From the NCBI RefSeq assembly GCF_003576645.1, contig NC_044919.1:24823354-24887353 (forward strand): 64,000 nt of DNA. The letters are read 5' to 3'. The notes beneath the pieces are model-generated. The model had not been told where the DNA came from. It saw only the letters and a list, made by a program, of their open reading frames with translations, and ran no database searches. Shown in pieces: positions 11,813 through 24,321 of the stretch (its first letter is position 1; each line of letters opens with the position of its first letter). Position numbers and translations under genes: made by a program. The stretch comes from Ipomoea triloba. Taxonomy: Eukaryota > Streptophyta > Magnoliopsida > Solanales > Convolvulaceae.

Positions 11813-14800
11813 TCACTCACCCAAACCCGCCTTATGTTTCAAGTGCTCCTTGAACCCCATAATATCACCCTCCCATCTGGTCACTGCCTGGTTCTCGCAT
11901 ACCCAGATTTCATGGGCAACCTGGTTGATGAGCCTAAAATCATGGCTAACAAGAACCATACCACCATCCCACTCATTCAAAGCTTCAGCTAGTGAGTCAA
12001 TAGTCTCAATATCCAAATGGTTGGTTGGCTCATCCAGCAGTAGCATGTGAGGCTGCCTAAAAGCTAACCATGCAAATATCACCCGGCTGCGTTGCCCATC
12101 TGACAAGTTCTTCATAGGCATTATCTGAGCTTTACCAGTCAGACCAAACCTACCAATTGATGCCCTCATTTTCTCTTCCTCATTGCCAGGATATTCTTTG
12201 ATCATGTACTGAAGGGCAGACATTTCCATGTCCAGTTTCTCAGCCAAGTGTTGATGATACTGTGCAATTTTTAGATGATTATGGCGTCGAACCATACCAT
12301 CACTCGGGACTAACTCCCCAATCATAAGTTTAAGCAATGTGCTCTTCCCAGCTCCATTAGGGCCAACCAGTGCCACCCTTGAATCCAGGTCCACACCAAA
12401 ATCAAGATTCTTATAGATGAGGTTATCAGGTGTATAGCCAAATGCGACTTCCACAAACTGCAAAACAGGTGGGGGGAGCTTCCCGACATCTGGGAATCGG
12501 AAAACAAGGACCTTATCCCTTGCCACTTTCTCAGTAAGACCACCTCTCTCCATCTTGGCCAATGTTTTTTCTTTGCTCTGTGCCTGACGAGCCAGTTTGG
12601 CTGACCCATGTCCAAAACGAGCAATATACTCCTTCATTGAAGCAATCTGTTCCTGCTCCCACTTATACTGCTTCATTTGGTTCTCTTCAAGTTCAGAACG
12701 AGTTTGAACATATTGGTCATAATTACCAGTATACATCTTCAACTTCTTACTCTGCATGTGAATGATGTTGGTGCAGACACCATTCAAAAAATCTTGCGAG
12801 TGTGAAACAACCACCAAAATCCGATCAAATTTCTTCAAAGTTTCTTCTAACCACACACAAGCTTCCAAGTCTGCATTGGGAAAAGAAACCATAAGTTAGC
12901 ATTATCAGGTTAGCATTGACTCCAAAACAAGAAATCTGCACAGGTGCAAGTACACATTAGGAAGCAACAGCATAATAACACATGTAGCTTGTTGACTCAG
13001 GTTAAGCTTACAACTTATATTAGAACTTAATTCATTTAAATCGATGCCTAAAATAATTTTTCTTTTCTGAGAAGACAATATGCATTTACAGAAACAAGGC
13101 ATTTAAAATAGTATCCTCATTTTGTGACAGCACGTAGAAAAGAGAATTTCTAAGCAATGCAGATATTTAAATTCAGATATAGTTCATTTCAGTACTAAAC
13201 GCTATGTGAACTTACCAAGATGATTTGTGGGTTCATCAAGTAACAATACAGTTGGATTCATAAATAGGGCCCGTGCAAGGGCTATTCTCATTCGCCATCC
13301 TCCTGAAAAGTCCCTTGTTTTCTTTTCCTGCATCTTCTTATTAAAACCAAGACCATATAAAATCTCAGCAGCACGCTTCTCTGCAGTAGATGCATCCATA
13401 GCTTCCAAACGCTCATATATACGATCAAGTTGTTCCCCACCGCCGTCCTCCTGAAGTAAGAATGTGTTACACTACAGATCATAATAAAATAAAAATATCA
13501 AACTGATAAATTCCATTTTTGTCAAAATAGCACCATACTTGTCCAGCCAAGGCTTCAACTTCTTTCTCCAATCTTAACCTTTCCTCATCACAACTTATGA
13601 CAGCCTGAAGTGAAGACATGTCAGAAGCTTCAATCTCACGAGAAAGGTGATAAATATCCATATGCTCTGGGATGGGTAGTTCTCGGCATCCTATTGAAGT
13701 GAGAAGAGTGGATTTACCACAACCATTCAATCCCAATAATCCATAACGTCTGCAATGATGATATGTTAATATCTCGGTTCAACTCTGGCATGAAAAAGCT
13801 TTCCTAACATACCAAAAAAAGAGGCCAAAACTAAGTATATACCTTCCATAGTTGAGTTCCAGTTCAGAATCAACGATAAGATCATGCCCATGGAAAGTAA
13901 GGGACAAAGACTCAATCTGGAATGGCAAAAAGGTTGTTAAACATATCATTAGATAAAATCAGAAGCAGGAGGCATCAGAACATATATATGTGAGCGATGA
14001 AGTGATACCAGGAAGAAGGGGGAGATAAAGCCGACTAATCCCATCATAGGAACAAGTGAACAAAACTGTAAGAAAACTAAAAGGCAAGGATGTTTCCACT
14101 TGCCACACTCAATATGAACACTAGAGAAATAGTAGTTTATATGCAGTGTCCCCAGGACATTCCAATCACTACCACTACGATATCAGCTGACATTCCAGGT
14201 TACAACTAAAACAGAACATCATTGGACAAGGTTCTAAAATTTATTAAACAAAATACTAGAATTGGAATTGTGATTTATTTAACCATCTACATTTTTTTCT
14301 TCACCATGCAACTATTAGGTATAATTTGAGCAAACTCAAAGACAAAAATACCGTATAAACCTAGTAAACTAGGGTTTCTCATCTCCTCTAACAACTTCAA
14401 AAATCTTAACTTTCCCCTACACTACTGTACCTCATGGCCACTAATAACTTAAAAAACTCTACATTTCCATTTCTTGAGAGGTATAAACAATTACGGAGTA
14501 AAAAAAAAAAACCAATTAGGCTAATTCATTCTGTCTAGATTTCAGATGAGGGTCCTTTTCTGACTCAAATCATAAAGCAACTAAATCCACGTGAAAACAT
14601 GAAACTAAATACAGTCAAATATAATATCAAACATAACAAGGCAAGCACATATGAATCCTGAGATAACAACCACTCCAGGATCTTTGGAGGCTAAATATGG
14701 ATCAGAAAACTGACCCGAATATCTCTAGACAGAGGATGCGAACACAGAACACCAGTGCACGTCCGATCGGATATCTGAAGCTCCCCGACTCCGTTAGCCA

Positions 14801-14942
14801 AATTATCGACGCTACTATTCTCCGCAGCCGTCGCCGCCGCAGCCTTAGACGACGTGGCAGCCGCCGCAGCTTTGCCGCCTCTCTTGGCAGCGGCAGCCGC
14901 CTTCTTCTGCGCTCCTCTTTTCTTGCTAGCGTCCGACACCAT
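11813..14942 (-). CDS. ABCF1: ABC transporter F family member 1-like (GCN20-type) ATPase, five coding exons
   Basis: Coding exons on the minus strand: 14942-14715, 13916-13843, 13749-13539, 13450-13216 and 12870-11813 (stop included). All introns have GT/AG borders and the phases join, giving 601 residues, close to the usual plant ABCF1 length. The N terminus is a Lys/Ala-rich tail starting MVSDASKK. The protein has no membrane segments and two ATPase domains. Domain 1 has Walker A GLNGCGKS (about 107-114), signature FSGGW (219-223) and Walker [12 protein letters not shown] (240-250). Domain 2 has Walker [10 protein letters not shown] (about 419-427), signature LSDGQ and Walker [12 protein letters not shown]; a Gln/Glu/Lys-rich linker lies between them. 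ABCF proteins are soluble, ribosome-associated ATPases; the yeast relative GCN20 acts with GCN1 in activating the eIF2-alpha kinase GCN2. All catalytic motifs are present, so the gene looks functional. ABCF1 orthology is inferred from the N terminus and length. Confidence 0.93.
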
Positions 14943-15031
14943 CTATCAAATCAAAATCGCAAATCATAAAAATAAAATCTAACAAAATTCTCAAAAAATA
15001 AAACGAAGTAACATAAAATTGTTGAAAGCAC
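14943..15031 (-). other. Putative 5'-UTR intron of the ABCF1-like gene
   Basis: On the minus strand a donor-like atcaag|gtgctt lies at 15032/15031, and an acceptor-like tttgatag directly precedes the start codon at 14942. An intron ending at the ATG would leave the leader upstream of 15032. This is inferred from splice-site pattern only. Confidence 0.4.
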
Positions 15032-15160
15032 CTTGATATCAGGAAAGATCTGAAGTTGGCGAAACTAGGTTTCCGATCAATGCGTTATTCCCCCCGACTG
15101 TGAACGGAGTCCGGTGAGGAGTATGAGGGTTTTGTGAGAAAGAAAGAGCGTAGGCGCAAG

Positions 15161-15171
15161 GGATATTTATA
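15161..15171 (-). promoter_or_regulatory. TATA box candidate for the ABCF1-like gene
   Basis: The minus strand reads tataaatatcc about 220 bases upstream of the ATG and just before the purine/pyrimidine-rich leader. Confidence 0.5.
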
Positions 15172-15375
15172 GAGAGGGTGTGGGAAGACGATGCTGCACG
15201 TGTCGGGTACGAAATGGCGATGCTTTCCTACTCGGAGTTTACGTACTGGACTTGAATGTTGACACGAATTACTGATTTTGGGCCTTCAATTAGGTCATGG
15301 CTTGTTAACATTTTACAATAACTTCAGACCCAATATGTATCGAGGTGGACTTGAACTGCAATCATTATTGCATGA

Positions 15376-15880
15376 CCATGAATATAAGGTACATTTTTAT
15401 TATACAAGTACATTATTTTTATACAGAAAGTACATTATTTTAGAGTATATTATGAAATAATGTACCTTTTAGTACAAAATTAATGTACTTTTAGTATAAT
15501 AAAAATGTACTTTATATTAATGGTCCACACAGCTATATGGACCATGGTCCACACAATAATTTGCCCGGGTCATGGCATGTTACATTTATCACCAAATTCA
15601 TTCCTGATTCACAGCAATCATTATTGTGTGGATCATGGTATACAGAGATGTGTGGATCATACTATCAAATAATGTACATTCAGTATATAAATAATGTATT
15701 TTTAATATATTAAAAATGTATATTATATTCAGGAAAAGTACAATATATAAATAATGTATTTTTAGTATATTAAAAATGTACATTATATTGAGGAAAAGTA
15801 CATTATTTGAATACTGAAAGTTCATTATATAATGTACATTCAGTACACGAATAATGTATTTTTTGTCCGCACAATAATTT
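15376..15880. repeat. AT-rich repeat built from aatgtac/gtacatt units
   Basis: Many copies of aatgtac, gtacatt and aaaaatgta occur in both orientations, with two near-copies of a unit around tatattaaaaatgtacatta at about 15690-15800. Short ggtccacacaataattt strings near 15540 resemble MITE ends. It is probably a decayed TIR element, but the ends could not be fixed. Confidence 0.4.
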
Positions 15881-15930
15881 GTCAATTCACAGAGAATACC
15901 TCATGTGAGCGAATGGAGCGTACCATGAAC

Positions 15931-16507
15931 AAGTTCTAGTGGGCTTCTAGTGGCGGGCATTGCGGTGGTATAAGGTGAATGTCTTGGGGCAGAATGTGTA
16001 TATCAAATGCGAAGGGTGGCTTAGGTTTTAAGTGCCTAAATCACTTCAATGTTGCCCTCCTTGCTAAGCAAGGATGGCGTTTGCTTATTAATCCATCCTT
16101 TATGGCCGTTATGCTGTTCAAGGCAAGATACTATCCGAATGAGAACTTCCTGGATGCGAAGATAGGGGCAAATCCAAGCTATCGTTTGCAGTCCATCCTT
16201 GCAAGTCAAGATTTACTGTGGAAATGTTGTTTTAAGAGGATTGGCAATGGTAATGTTATATTAGTTTGGAAGCATCCCGACTTTCGAATGATGATGACCC
16301 CTTTGTTCAATCTCCTGTCTTGAAGCACGATAGAAATATGAAGGTTAGTGCTTTGGTTGACCATGCCACAAAGGACTGGGATGCTGCATTGTTTGAACCC
16401 CCTGATGTGAATCTGATATTGAAAATTCCAATTACTCCATAGTTTGATGACCAATGGTGTTGCAAGGGTGATATACGAGGTTTATATTATGTTAAGCATG
16501 GGTATCA
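15931..16507 (+). pseudogene. LINE ORF2 fragment (3' part of reverse transcriptase region)
   Basis: The frame encodes the sequence that follows the reverse transcriptase core in plant L1-type LINEs: GGIRWMSWGRM, then KGGLGFKCLNHFNVALLAKQ, GWRLL, FKARYYPN and a WK-rich segment ending near VWKHPDF. The open part is 15979-16323, after which stop codons and a frame change appear. The 5' two thirds of the element (endonuclease, catalytic RT) are missing. The fragment is interrupted at about 16508 by a DNA element and resumes at 17065. Confidence 0.8.
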
Positions 16508-17064
16508 CCCAATGTTGCAAAAATCGCACATAGGCGTTAGGCGGCCGGTAGCCGCGCCGAGGAAGGCAAAAATCGACCTCCTCCGCGGCCGGCCGGAAAG
16601 ATGAAACTAGAAAGCTGGTCGCCGGACAGAGCTACAGACGACGGAGAAGAAGATGGATAGCGAAACAGGTCTGTAACGAGAGGAAGATTACGACGTAGCT
16701 TCCGCTTCCGATGTTAGTGATGGAGGTTGAGATTTCAGATCTATGAGATGGAGACGTGAGGTTAGCGCGATGGTCGGACTGACGGTCTATAGGCGGGAGG
16801 TCGATGGCGATAGAGGCTGTCTCTATGTTTGGAGGTCGCCGGCGATGGAGGCGAGAATAGGACTGCGTAGGTATGTAGCGTAGGCTGTCTCTCTGGATTT
16901 GGAGATTTCAATATTTAATATTTCTTGGAAGTTGGATTTGGAGAGTTATAGCGGTGCTTGCTTTGTTTTTTGAAAACAGGTGCTTATTTCTTGGAACTTA
17001 ATACTTAATATAAAAAAGTTAAAATAAATAAATCGGGCACCTAGCGTCTTTTTTAACATTGGTG
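16508..17064. mobile_element. GC-rich non-autonomous DNA element inserted in the LINE remnant
   Basis: It interrupts the LINE reading. The ends are imperfect inverted repeats: caatgttgcaaaaatcgc at left; at right gacgctttttttaacattg read in reverse. The left half is unusually GC-rich (ggcggccggtagccgcgccg) against the AT-rich background. No coding capacity is seen. A clean target duplication is not visible, so the superfamily (possibly hAT) is uncertain. Confidence 0.5.
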
Positions 17065-18005
17065 TCACTTTTATCTGAGATGCATGCATAGGTTATTTGC
17101 CTTCTGGGAGTTGGCATCATATTTGGAGTTTAAAAATCTCTCCCAATATTCAAAAATTTATGTGGCGGTGTTCTCATGGGGTTCTACCTACTATGGTTGC
17201 ACTGTCTCAGCGGCATGTGGAGGTTGATAGCTCTTGCCTTTTATGCCACCAACATCTAGAGGCGCTACGGCATTTGATGTATGACTGCATGTACGTTGTC
17301 CCCCTTTGGCTTGATTATTTAGATTGCTCCCTTCCTGAAGCTAATGAAGATTTTGTTAGGTGGCTTTCAAATTTGCTAGTTGATGGTTTTGTGGTTACAA
17401 TGATGAAAGATGGTGCTCTGTGTTGGTGCATATGGAGAGGAAGGAATGACTTTGTGTGGAACCAAGTTCCCTGACAAATTCCAAAACTCGAGTTGGAGGT
17501 GTCTCACCATCTTTATGCCTGGCAGGAAACGATTGTGCTATCCTCCAAAGGTGATATGCATGGTTCCCATATGGTAAATGTTTTGAGTACTCTAGTCGAT
17601 ATGTTTTGTGTTTATGTGGATGCAGCGGTGTTCCTTGCGTCTGGCCAAACAAGTTATGGGGTGGTCATTAAGGATAATCATGGCAAATATGTTGCAGCAA
17701 AGAGTGACCGATTTGTTGTTTGAATGACGTTAATCTAGCGGAGGCAATTGCTATTAAGGAAGCCCTATCGTGGGTAAAGTATGGTGGTTAATTCTGATTG
17801 TAGATGGTGTGCAACTTGCTAAAAGGTCATTGACATCTTTCTCTTTCGCATGTTGTATTGTTAGTGAGTGCCAAGAGTTTAAACGAAACTTTGGGAAAGT
17901 ATCTATTCAGTTTATCCCTAAATCAGTGATTCATGCTTTAGCTAGCTAGAGCTACTCGTTCGCAAACTGGTCCTCATAGTTGGTTATTGTCTATTGTAGG
18001 ACAGA
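17065..18005 (+). pseudogene. LINE ORF2 fragment (zf-RVT and RNase H region)
   Basis: 17097-17474 encodes the zinc-binding reverse-transcriptase-associated segment (PSGSWHHIWSLKISPNIQKF; a C-x2-C pair in SSCLLCH; then HLMYDC). From about 17600 a type-1 RNase H-like stretch follows (VYVDAA, YGVVIKDNHGKYVAAKSD, then in shifted frames AEAIAIKEALSWV and NSDCRWCA), broken by frameshifts and stops. The order matches the C-terminal end of plant L1-type elements. It is dead and continuous with 15931-16507 apart from the inserted element. Confidence 0.78.
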
Positions 18006-18025
18006 ATTAGCTTTCGAGGCGGTTG

Positions 18026-18080
18026 TTATGCCATGGATCTAGGTCCACCTTGCAAGGTAGACCCTGGTCCATAGCATAAT
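18026..18080. repeat. 55 bp near-perfect palindrome (MITE end family)
   Basis: ttatgccatggatctaggtcc, a central accttgcaaggt, then the reverse complement of the left arm with a few changes. The same motifs (caccttg, gcaaggtggaccc and gggtccatgacataac) flank the element at 38036-38400, so this is probably a collapsed copy of that MITE. Confidence 0.6.
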
Positions 18081-19765
18081 TCATCGTTCTCTGGTAGTCA
18101 GTTGATCCGTTGGTTGGGCAAGTAAGCTGGATCATTAAGCCTTTATTATTTCCTTGTAAGCCCTTTACCTCAAGCTTTTAACCCTGATCAATCAATATAT
18201 TGTTATATACTAACCTAATTTTTCGACATCAATCAAATTTTATAATGGGTTCGATACATTACAAATATCAATTGAAAATCTCACAATTGATATCTAAAAG
18301 ACTAAGAAATGAATAAAAAAAATCACAAATAATAAATCAAAAATACAATTAAAATTACGAATATATCTCACAAATTATAATTTTAATACTAATGAAATAG
18401 AATTAATTATCATATATATTCACATACAAAATCGGAGAGGGGGCATTGCCACCTTTCCCTCCACCTTTGATTGTCCATTTGTCCATTTTGAATTTTCGAC
18501 TAGAATGATCATGTTTCCTCCATCCCTTTTATAACCATCAAGTCGCCAACTTCTGGACACTCCTAGACGTCCAACCAAACCCCTCCAAGCTGTACTTCTC
18601 TTCATGTTGGGATCAACCTATGCCTCTCAAATCTCCATACACCTTATCCTCAACCTTCAAGCCTAATCTGAACCTTGATCCCCCACGTTTTTCAAGTTGA
18701 AAATATATTTTAAAAAGTCAAATATCACACAAATAATAGGTTAGGAAATAAAAACTCAGATAATGGATTCAAAATAGTTTTATGTTTGCTGCATATTTCT
18801 CACCTCAAAATATTTTAAGATACAAAAATGGTCAAATCGTTCTTTTAATCTTTTAATTATTTTGTAACGGTTAATTTAGTCTTTATTTTTTAATTTGAAT
18901 GAATTTGTTTCTCAAATTATTTTAAATTTTGTCGATTAAATTACTTTGACACTTATTTTGTCACTAAACTGTTAGGACTTAATGAAGTGTCAGAAACATC
19001 TCTCGGTGTGTGAGTGAAAAATTATGTGGATGAGAAGTAAATATACTTTCTTATTATAGGCGTGAGTATACTTTTCAGCCGAGAAGTAAACTTACGACTC
19101 TATCTATTCATTGAATTTGTGCATTTTCTATTTATATATATAAGCTTCAAGCCCTTTTAAATATCATTGTTGCCCTTATTTCGAATTGTTAAGAAGTAAA
19201 CATGCATTCTTTTTTTTTTTTGAAAAGAGTAAACATGCATTCTTAAGAAGTAAACATGCATTCTTAATTGAGAAGTTGATAAGAGTTGATACCCAAAATT
19301 CCATTCCACTATAGCAAAATTTATAAATTGATGTGCAGTTATCAATTTTAATAAATTAAATCCTCAACTATTCAATTCTTACACAATACAAATTAAATCC
19401 TCAACTATTCAATTCTTACACAATAAAATCTTTAACAAAAGTTTAATGTATGAATTATACTAATTTGTAAATTAGGACAGCCAATAGACTATTTTAGATA
19501 AGATATTTAGTCTTATTGTTACCATAAAAAGAGTTAATTTTTACAGGTTTTCTACCTCAAATTGAAGAGAATAACACCTACGAATCTGATGATACCAAAC
19601 TAAATAAATTTCAATAAATTAATCAGCTTGGGGAATTACATGATTGGATTGGATCTGATCTCATACATTTGAAAGAGCCATCTCAACTAGAGATCTTTTT
19701 GCCCTTTTTGTTTTCTGGGTTTCTACTCATCTAACTACACTCACTCATACACTACTAGTTCAATC
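18081..19765. other. AT-rich intergenic sequence with two small tandem repeats
   Basis: At about 19190-19266 the unit aagaagtaaacatgcattctt occurs about three times, one copy split by a T run. At about 19356-19430 a roughly 38 bp unit containing aaattaaatcctcaactatt occurs twice. No gene. The segment from about 19640 is probably the 3' flank of the GATA gene. Confidence 0.5.
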
Positions 19766-20472
19766 CTAGGCATAAACAGAGCCACAAGACAGAGACATCA
19801 ACACAAAAGCCGCACGCTCTACTTCCCCAAGCTTCCTCCTCTGCTGCTGCGATCTTGGTCTCTGCAGCGCCACTTCTCTCCCAATCCCAAACGGCGGCAC
19901 CAATTTTCTCCTCAGCGCCTGTGGGACCCCGCTCTTCGCGCCGCTGCTACTCCCGCTATCGCTTGTGGTTCCACTGTTATTGCTGCTGTTTTGATGGTTC
20001 TTGTTCCCTGCTGCTGCTGCTGCCGCCTTCTTCGATTTCTTGTCATCTTTGTTCAGACCCAGAAGGGCTCTCCTCTTTTTCCTGCTTCTTATCCCACAAG
20101 CATTGCAAAGCGACTGCAAAACCAAACATGGGGTTAATGAAATGATTGGGAAAATGGGTTGTGAAATTGGGGATTGGTGAACTGATCGGACCTTAGGGCC
20201 TGCTGGGCCGCCTCTCCATAGAGGGGTCTTGGTGGTTCCACAATCAGCGCATGTTTTGATCTGGGTACTTGTCTCTGACTCAGGGGTTTGTGCTTGGTTA
20301 TTCATCTCTTCAGATTCTGATCCCTGAAATCACCCCAAAATGGACTCAAAAATCGAATCGTGAACATAAAATCAAGCAAGGAATATATAATATAATCACC
20401 CTAGTCTACACTAACAACAAATAGCGAGTGAGAAAGGTAAAGACTACTTACTCGATCACTAAGATCCGCCAT
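19766..20472 (-). CDS. B-class GATA zinc-finger transcription factor, three coding exons (GATA15/16-like)
   Basis: Exons on the minus strand: 20472-20452 (MADLSDR), 20323-20192 and 20113-19766 (stop included). Both introns have GT/AG borders in phase 0, giving 166 residues. The zinc finger is C-x2-C-x18-C-x2-C (Cys 32, 35, 54, 57) with the typical KTPLWRGGPAGPK loop and the basic tail IRSRKKRRA that contacts DNA. The second intron cuts the finger between GPK and SLCNAC. A Ser/Asn/Gly-rich linker follows, and the C terminus reads FVLMSLSCGSVYA, matching the LLM-type tail of plant B-GATA factors such as GATA15/16/17 but with Val in place of the first Leu. These are nuclear factors acting in development, greening and light or hormone responses. 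The exact orthologue cannot be fixed from sequence alone. Reading straight through the second intron would give a false longer finger. Confidence 0.9.
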
Positions 20473-20919
20473 TAGATCAGGTGATTAGATGATCGGAGGC
20501 AAACCCAGACGAAATTTAGTCTTCCAAGCCAAATCACGAACTCGGCTCTTCCAAAAAACAACCCGATCACACCCAAACTACAAAGATCACACTCAGTAAC
20601 CTGGACAAAGCAAAACCCTGGGAAGAACTGAGCAAAACCCAGATACAAAAACGCAAAACCACACCCAGAAAATATGCAAAACAGCCAGCAGAAACCACTA
20701 CAATCTAGAGCTTAAACTCTGCTACCCTGAAGCTAAAACCCAAGAAAATGAAAACCCAGGGATAAAAAAACGGAGGATCAGAGAAATTTTAGGACAGAAG
20801 GGGGATTTGGGTAAGGATTGCGGCCACCGACTTGCAGAGAGGATGAGAGAGAACCGACAGAGCGAAGAGAGTCGAGGCTGATCTAGAATGCAAGAACAGC
20901 TAAATTATATGGTGGGGGC

Positions 20920-20925
20920 TTATAA
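20920..20925 (-). promoter_or_regulatory. TATA box candidate for the GATA gene
   Basis: The minus strand reads ccttataagcccc about 450 bases before the ATG, leaving a leader of about 400 bases. A gcgcgcg stretch lies just upstream (20947-20955). Confidence 0.4.
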
Positions 20926-20972
20926 GGGGATATACGAAAACCCTAGGCGCGCGCGGGAGTGAGAAATGACCG

Positions 20973-22030
20973 AAAACTCCCCCGTTCCAAAAAATTTGAT
21001 CCGACCGTTTAACCCCGCCAAAATGTGGGATAAGACTATGTGAGGGAATTAAAATGGGCGCCATGATTGGAAATTGGATTTACTTTTGGGGGTAATTATG
21101 GGAATTGGGACTTTTGGGAGGGAATTATGATTTTGGTGTTTGCCGCTTTTGCTTCTTGCCATTTGCCCAATCATCAATTTCCTAGGGTTTTCCCATTTGG
21201 CACTCCGCCCTTCAATTCTCCCAACCCCCAAAAGGATTGTATCCAATTTTTTTGTGCTATACTTTCTTACTCTCACGTACTAGTATAGACAATAGAGGAA
21301 CATATTTATGGTCTTAATTAGTTAAATAAATAATTAATGAAAAATATTAAAATTATGAAAATATTTACTATATCATAAACAAAAATGAAACAGTAAATGT
21401 AATATTGAAAAAATATATATATTACAATACACACACTCACAATCATAAACTAATATTGCAACCTTGCCAAACACGATCATAAACTAATAATTTTTTTTAT
21501 TTTGAGGTATAATCTGAATTGATAAATTCAATATTTAGTATAATTTATTTATATTGATTTAATCTTATATAATTTTCAATGTTACAATAATCACGCCTAG
21601 ACCTCCTAACCGGTCGGATCATCACAATCCTATTTTTTAAGAGTTATTTGTCAAAACAACGTCGTTTTGACAAATAACCTTTAACATGTTAAAATTAGAA
21701 GAAGCACGAGCCGACGTGAAGACGCTGAAGACCTCCGCCCACCGGTCACTGCTTCAGCCCGAAAGGTAAGGTTTTTTTTTTTTTTTTTAGTTTTTAGTTT
21801 TAGTTTTAGTTTTTTTTTTTCTTTTGAATCTTTAATTCAATTGGACTTGTGCATTGTGAGTTGTGGCTGTAGAATGTAGATTGTAAAATATAAATTTTTT
21901 ATTTTCATATCCATTACCTGTTTTGACCTTTTAGGTAATTAGGTATTAAGATTTTAGGTATTTTTCGACATTGATATTCTTACCATATTTTGTTCGCACA
22001 AAACTAACAAATAACAAATATAAAACTTAG
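20973..22030. other. Intergenic sequence upstream of the GATA gene
   Basis: No gene. The frames around 21049-21288 lack protein-like features. A long T-rich run with repeated tttag lies at 21772-21822. Confidence 0.45.
21646..21679. repeat. 34 bp near-perfect palindrome with AACGTCGTT core
   Basis: ttatttgtcaaaacaac is followed by its reverse complement with one change. The aaaacgacgtcgtttt-like core recurs at the ends of the MITE at 6564-6855, so it may be the scar of such an element. Confidence 0.55.
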
Positions 22031-23220
22031 GGGGTGTATTCAATCATGACTTTTGTAGATTTTTAAAAACTTTTAAAATGATAAATTTTAATAAACTTTT
22101 ATCAACTTTTTTATTTTAAAAAGTCTACAAAAGTCATTAAAATTCTAAATTGAATAATACATCCTTACAAACTTTCATAAGCAATTCATAACAATATTAA
22201 ACACTAAATATTTATAGTTATAGAATTATTGTTCAAATAAAATATTTAAAAATATAATTACTTTTTCTTGAGATATTAATATTTTAAAAAAATATAATTA
22301 CAAGTTGCATAAAATTAAAAAAAAATAATAATATATATATAAATTATATTTGATATACTGCTAGGTATCAAGCAAAGAGCTATTATTTGCAATAACAATA
22401 TGTGATTGCTAATAATAATAAGGTGCTTCTCTTTGTAGCCTCAAATTGCTATTGTGAACAATAGTTCACTATTCGTAATAGCATGTTGTTAAAAAGAAAA
22501 AAAGAAAAAATATATTACGAATAAACATATGAATATTATGAAACATATAGTAAAAATTGACGATGATAGATAAAAAAATTTACTATGTTCATGTATTTAG
22601 GAGAAAAAGTTTAGAAGTTAGGGATAAAAAGTTCATAGAAAAAAAAAATCAAAATATACAAGCAACAATGAAATAAAAATAATATTATTTTGAATTTTAG
22701 AGGAAGATTGTAAAGTTTAGGATAGAGAAAAAATTGGTAGAGTTTAGGTATGTAGAAAATATAGGGTAATGAAGAAAAAATAATTTATTAAATTTAGGTA
22801 TAAGGTTTATAAAGTTTAAAATTTTAAATAAAGAGAAAAAAATAGAGTTTAAATAGAGAGAGAGAAAGAAAACCTTCAGTGTTGGTAGAAATAAAATTTT
22901 GAAATCTTGGGGTTGGGGGTTGGATTTCACCTATTTATATTTGAGAAGGAAAAGTATATAAAAGTCTACAGAAGTTCTAAAATTAAAAAGTGCTTACAAA
23001 TTCATAACTTTTTGAATACCACATGACTTTTAAAGATTCTTTAAAAGTTTTAATTGAATACCACATGACTTTTAAAAACTCTTTAAATATCTTGATCGAA
23101 TACCGCATGACTTTTAAATACTCTCTAAAAGTTTGGAGGTAAGTTTGAATTGAATACCTCCCAACTTTTAAAGTTCATAAAAGTCTTTAAAATTCTATGA
23201 AAGTCATGATTGAATACACG
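22031..23220. mobile_element. Long inverted-repeat element (ggtgtattcaatcatgact ends)
   Basis: The left end ggtgtattcaatcatgactt is mirrored at the right by aaagtcatgattgaatacac. Both sides are made of many short variants of gacttttaaaaactcttt in matching orientation. The interior is AT-rich and non-coding. A target duplication is not clear. Confidence 0.6.
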
Positions 23221-23643
23221 TAAACTTCAAACACTACTACCAAAAGATAATAGAAACAATGCATTATTGAAATTAAAATTAACAAAGAGAAACCAAAAAT
23301 AATTAAAGTCAATTAAATAAGCAACTCATTAATAATTTTGTAGGAGAAAGCCGTGTGCATTGTTCTATGGAATTCCTAACCAACGTTTGAATACAATTCC
23401 TAAGGTATATTCCTTCAGCGAACCAAACAATAGGATACAATCCATCTTTTATTCCTTACATATTCCATTCTCTATGGAAAACACTCATATTCCCACCAAA
23501 TTCATTACGTGAACCAAACGTGTTGTTAATATAATATAAAATATACAACTATGAATTAATACACACACACACACATTTATTTATTTTTAAAAAATTATTG
23601 AATATTAATATTTGACATATATTTTTGCTCATCGCACATATAA

Positions 23644-23646
<3 letters not shown>

Positions 23647-23714
<68 letters not shown>
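23647..23714. repeat. (AT)n microsatellite
   Basis: About 67 bases of alternating TA. The poly-Ile/Tyr reading frame over it is an artefact of the repeat. Confidence 0.9.
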
Positions 23715-23717
<3 letters not shown>

Positions 23718-23876
23718 ATGAGTTCTAGTGTAGAAAATTATATTTAGTATAATTATTAATGTTACTATAATTATATTTAGTAATTTATCATATATAAAAT
23801 TTTCTTTAATAATATGAATCATATCATAATTATTATTTAAATTATCAACTATACTTTTACTTTTAATAATATGAAA

Positions 23877-24321
23877 CGAGTTAATTCCACAAGAGGTCCA
23901 TTGTTTTTTGTGACAATTCCAAATTTAGTCTTAGACTATCATTTTTTTGTCATTTAACAACCATGCTATTATTTTTAGACACTTTTAGCCCTTTTCATGA
24001 TTTTTCCTATTTTTAGTAAGGGTTTGTCTCTTCATATTTTTTCTTTTGTTATTTTTCCCCCTGTTTTAACCGGTTTAGGACTTTACTAAGAATCATAGGT
24101 TACCTAAAGTCCTAAATCAACTAAACGGGTTGAAATAAGAAAAATAACAAAAGAAAAATATGAAAAGATAAAAATGCCCTTACTATAAATAGGAAAAGTC
24201 ATGAGAATGACTAAAAATGTCGAAAAAAGAATAGTGTGGGATGGTAAACGACAAAAACGATAGTTTTAAACTAAATTTGGAATTGTCACCAAAGACAAGG
24301 GACCTCTGGTGAAATTAACTC
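23877..24321. mobile_element. MULE-type MITE (GAGTTAATTCCA family) with 9 bp target duplication
   Basis: The left end gagttaattccacaagaggt is mirrored by cctctggtgaaattaactc at the right. The flanks aatatgaaa (23868-23876) and aatatgaaa (24322-24330) are identical 9-mers, with one extra base at the left junction. The arms are complementary for most of their length and meet near 24090. Confidence 0.75.

Noticed and set aside
23595..23822. Poly-Ile/Tyr frame (also 35724-35936 and 36383-36700)
   Set aside because: They are translations of (AT)n and (CT)n microsatellites.
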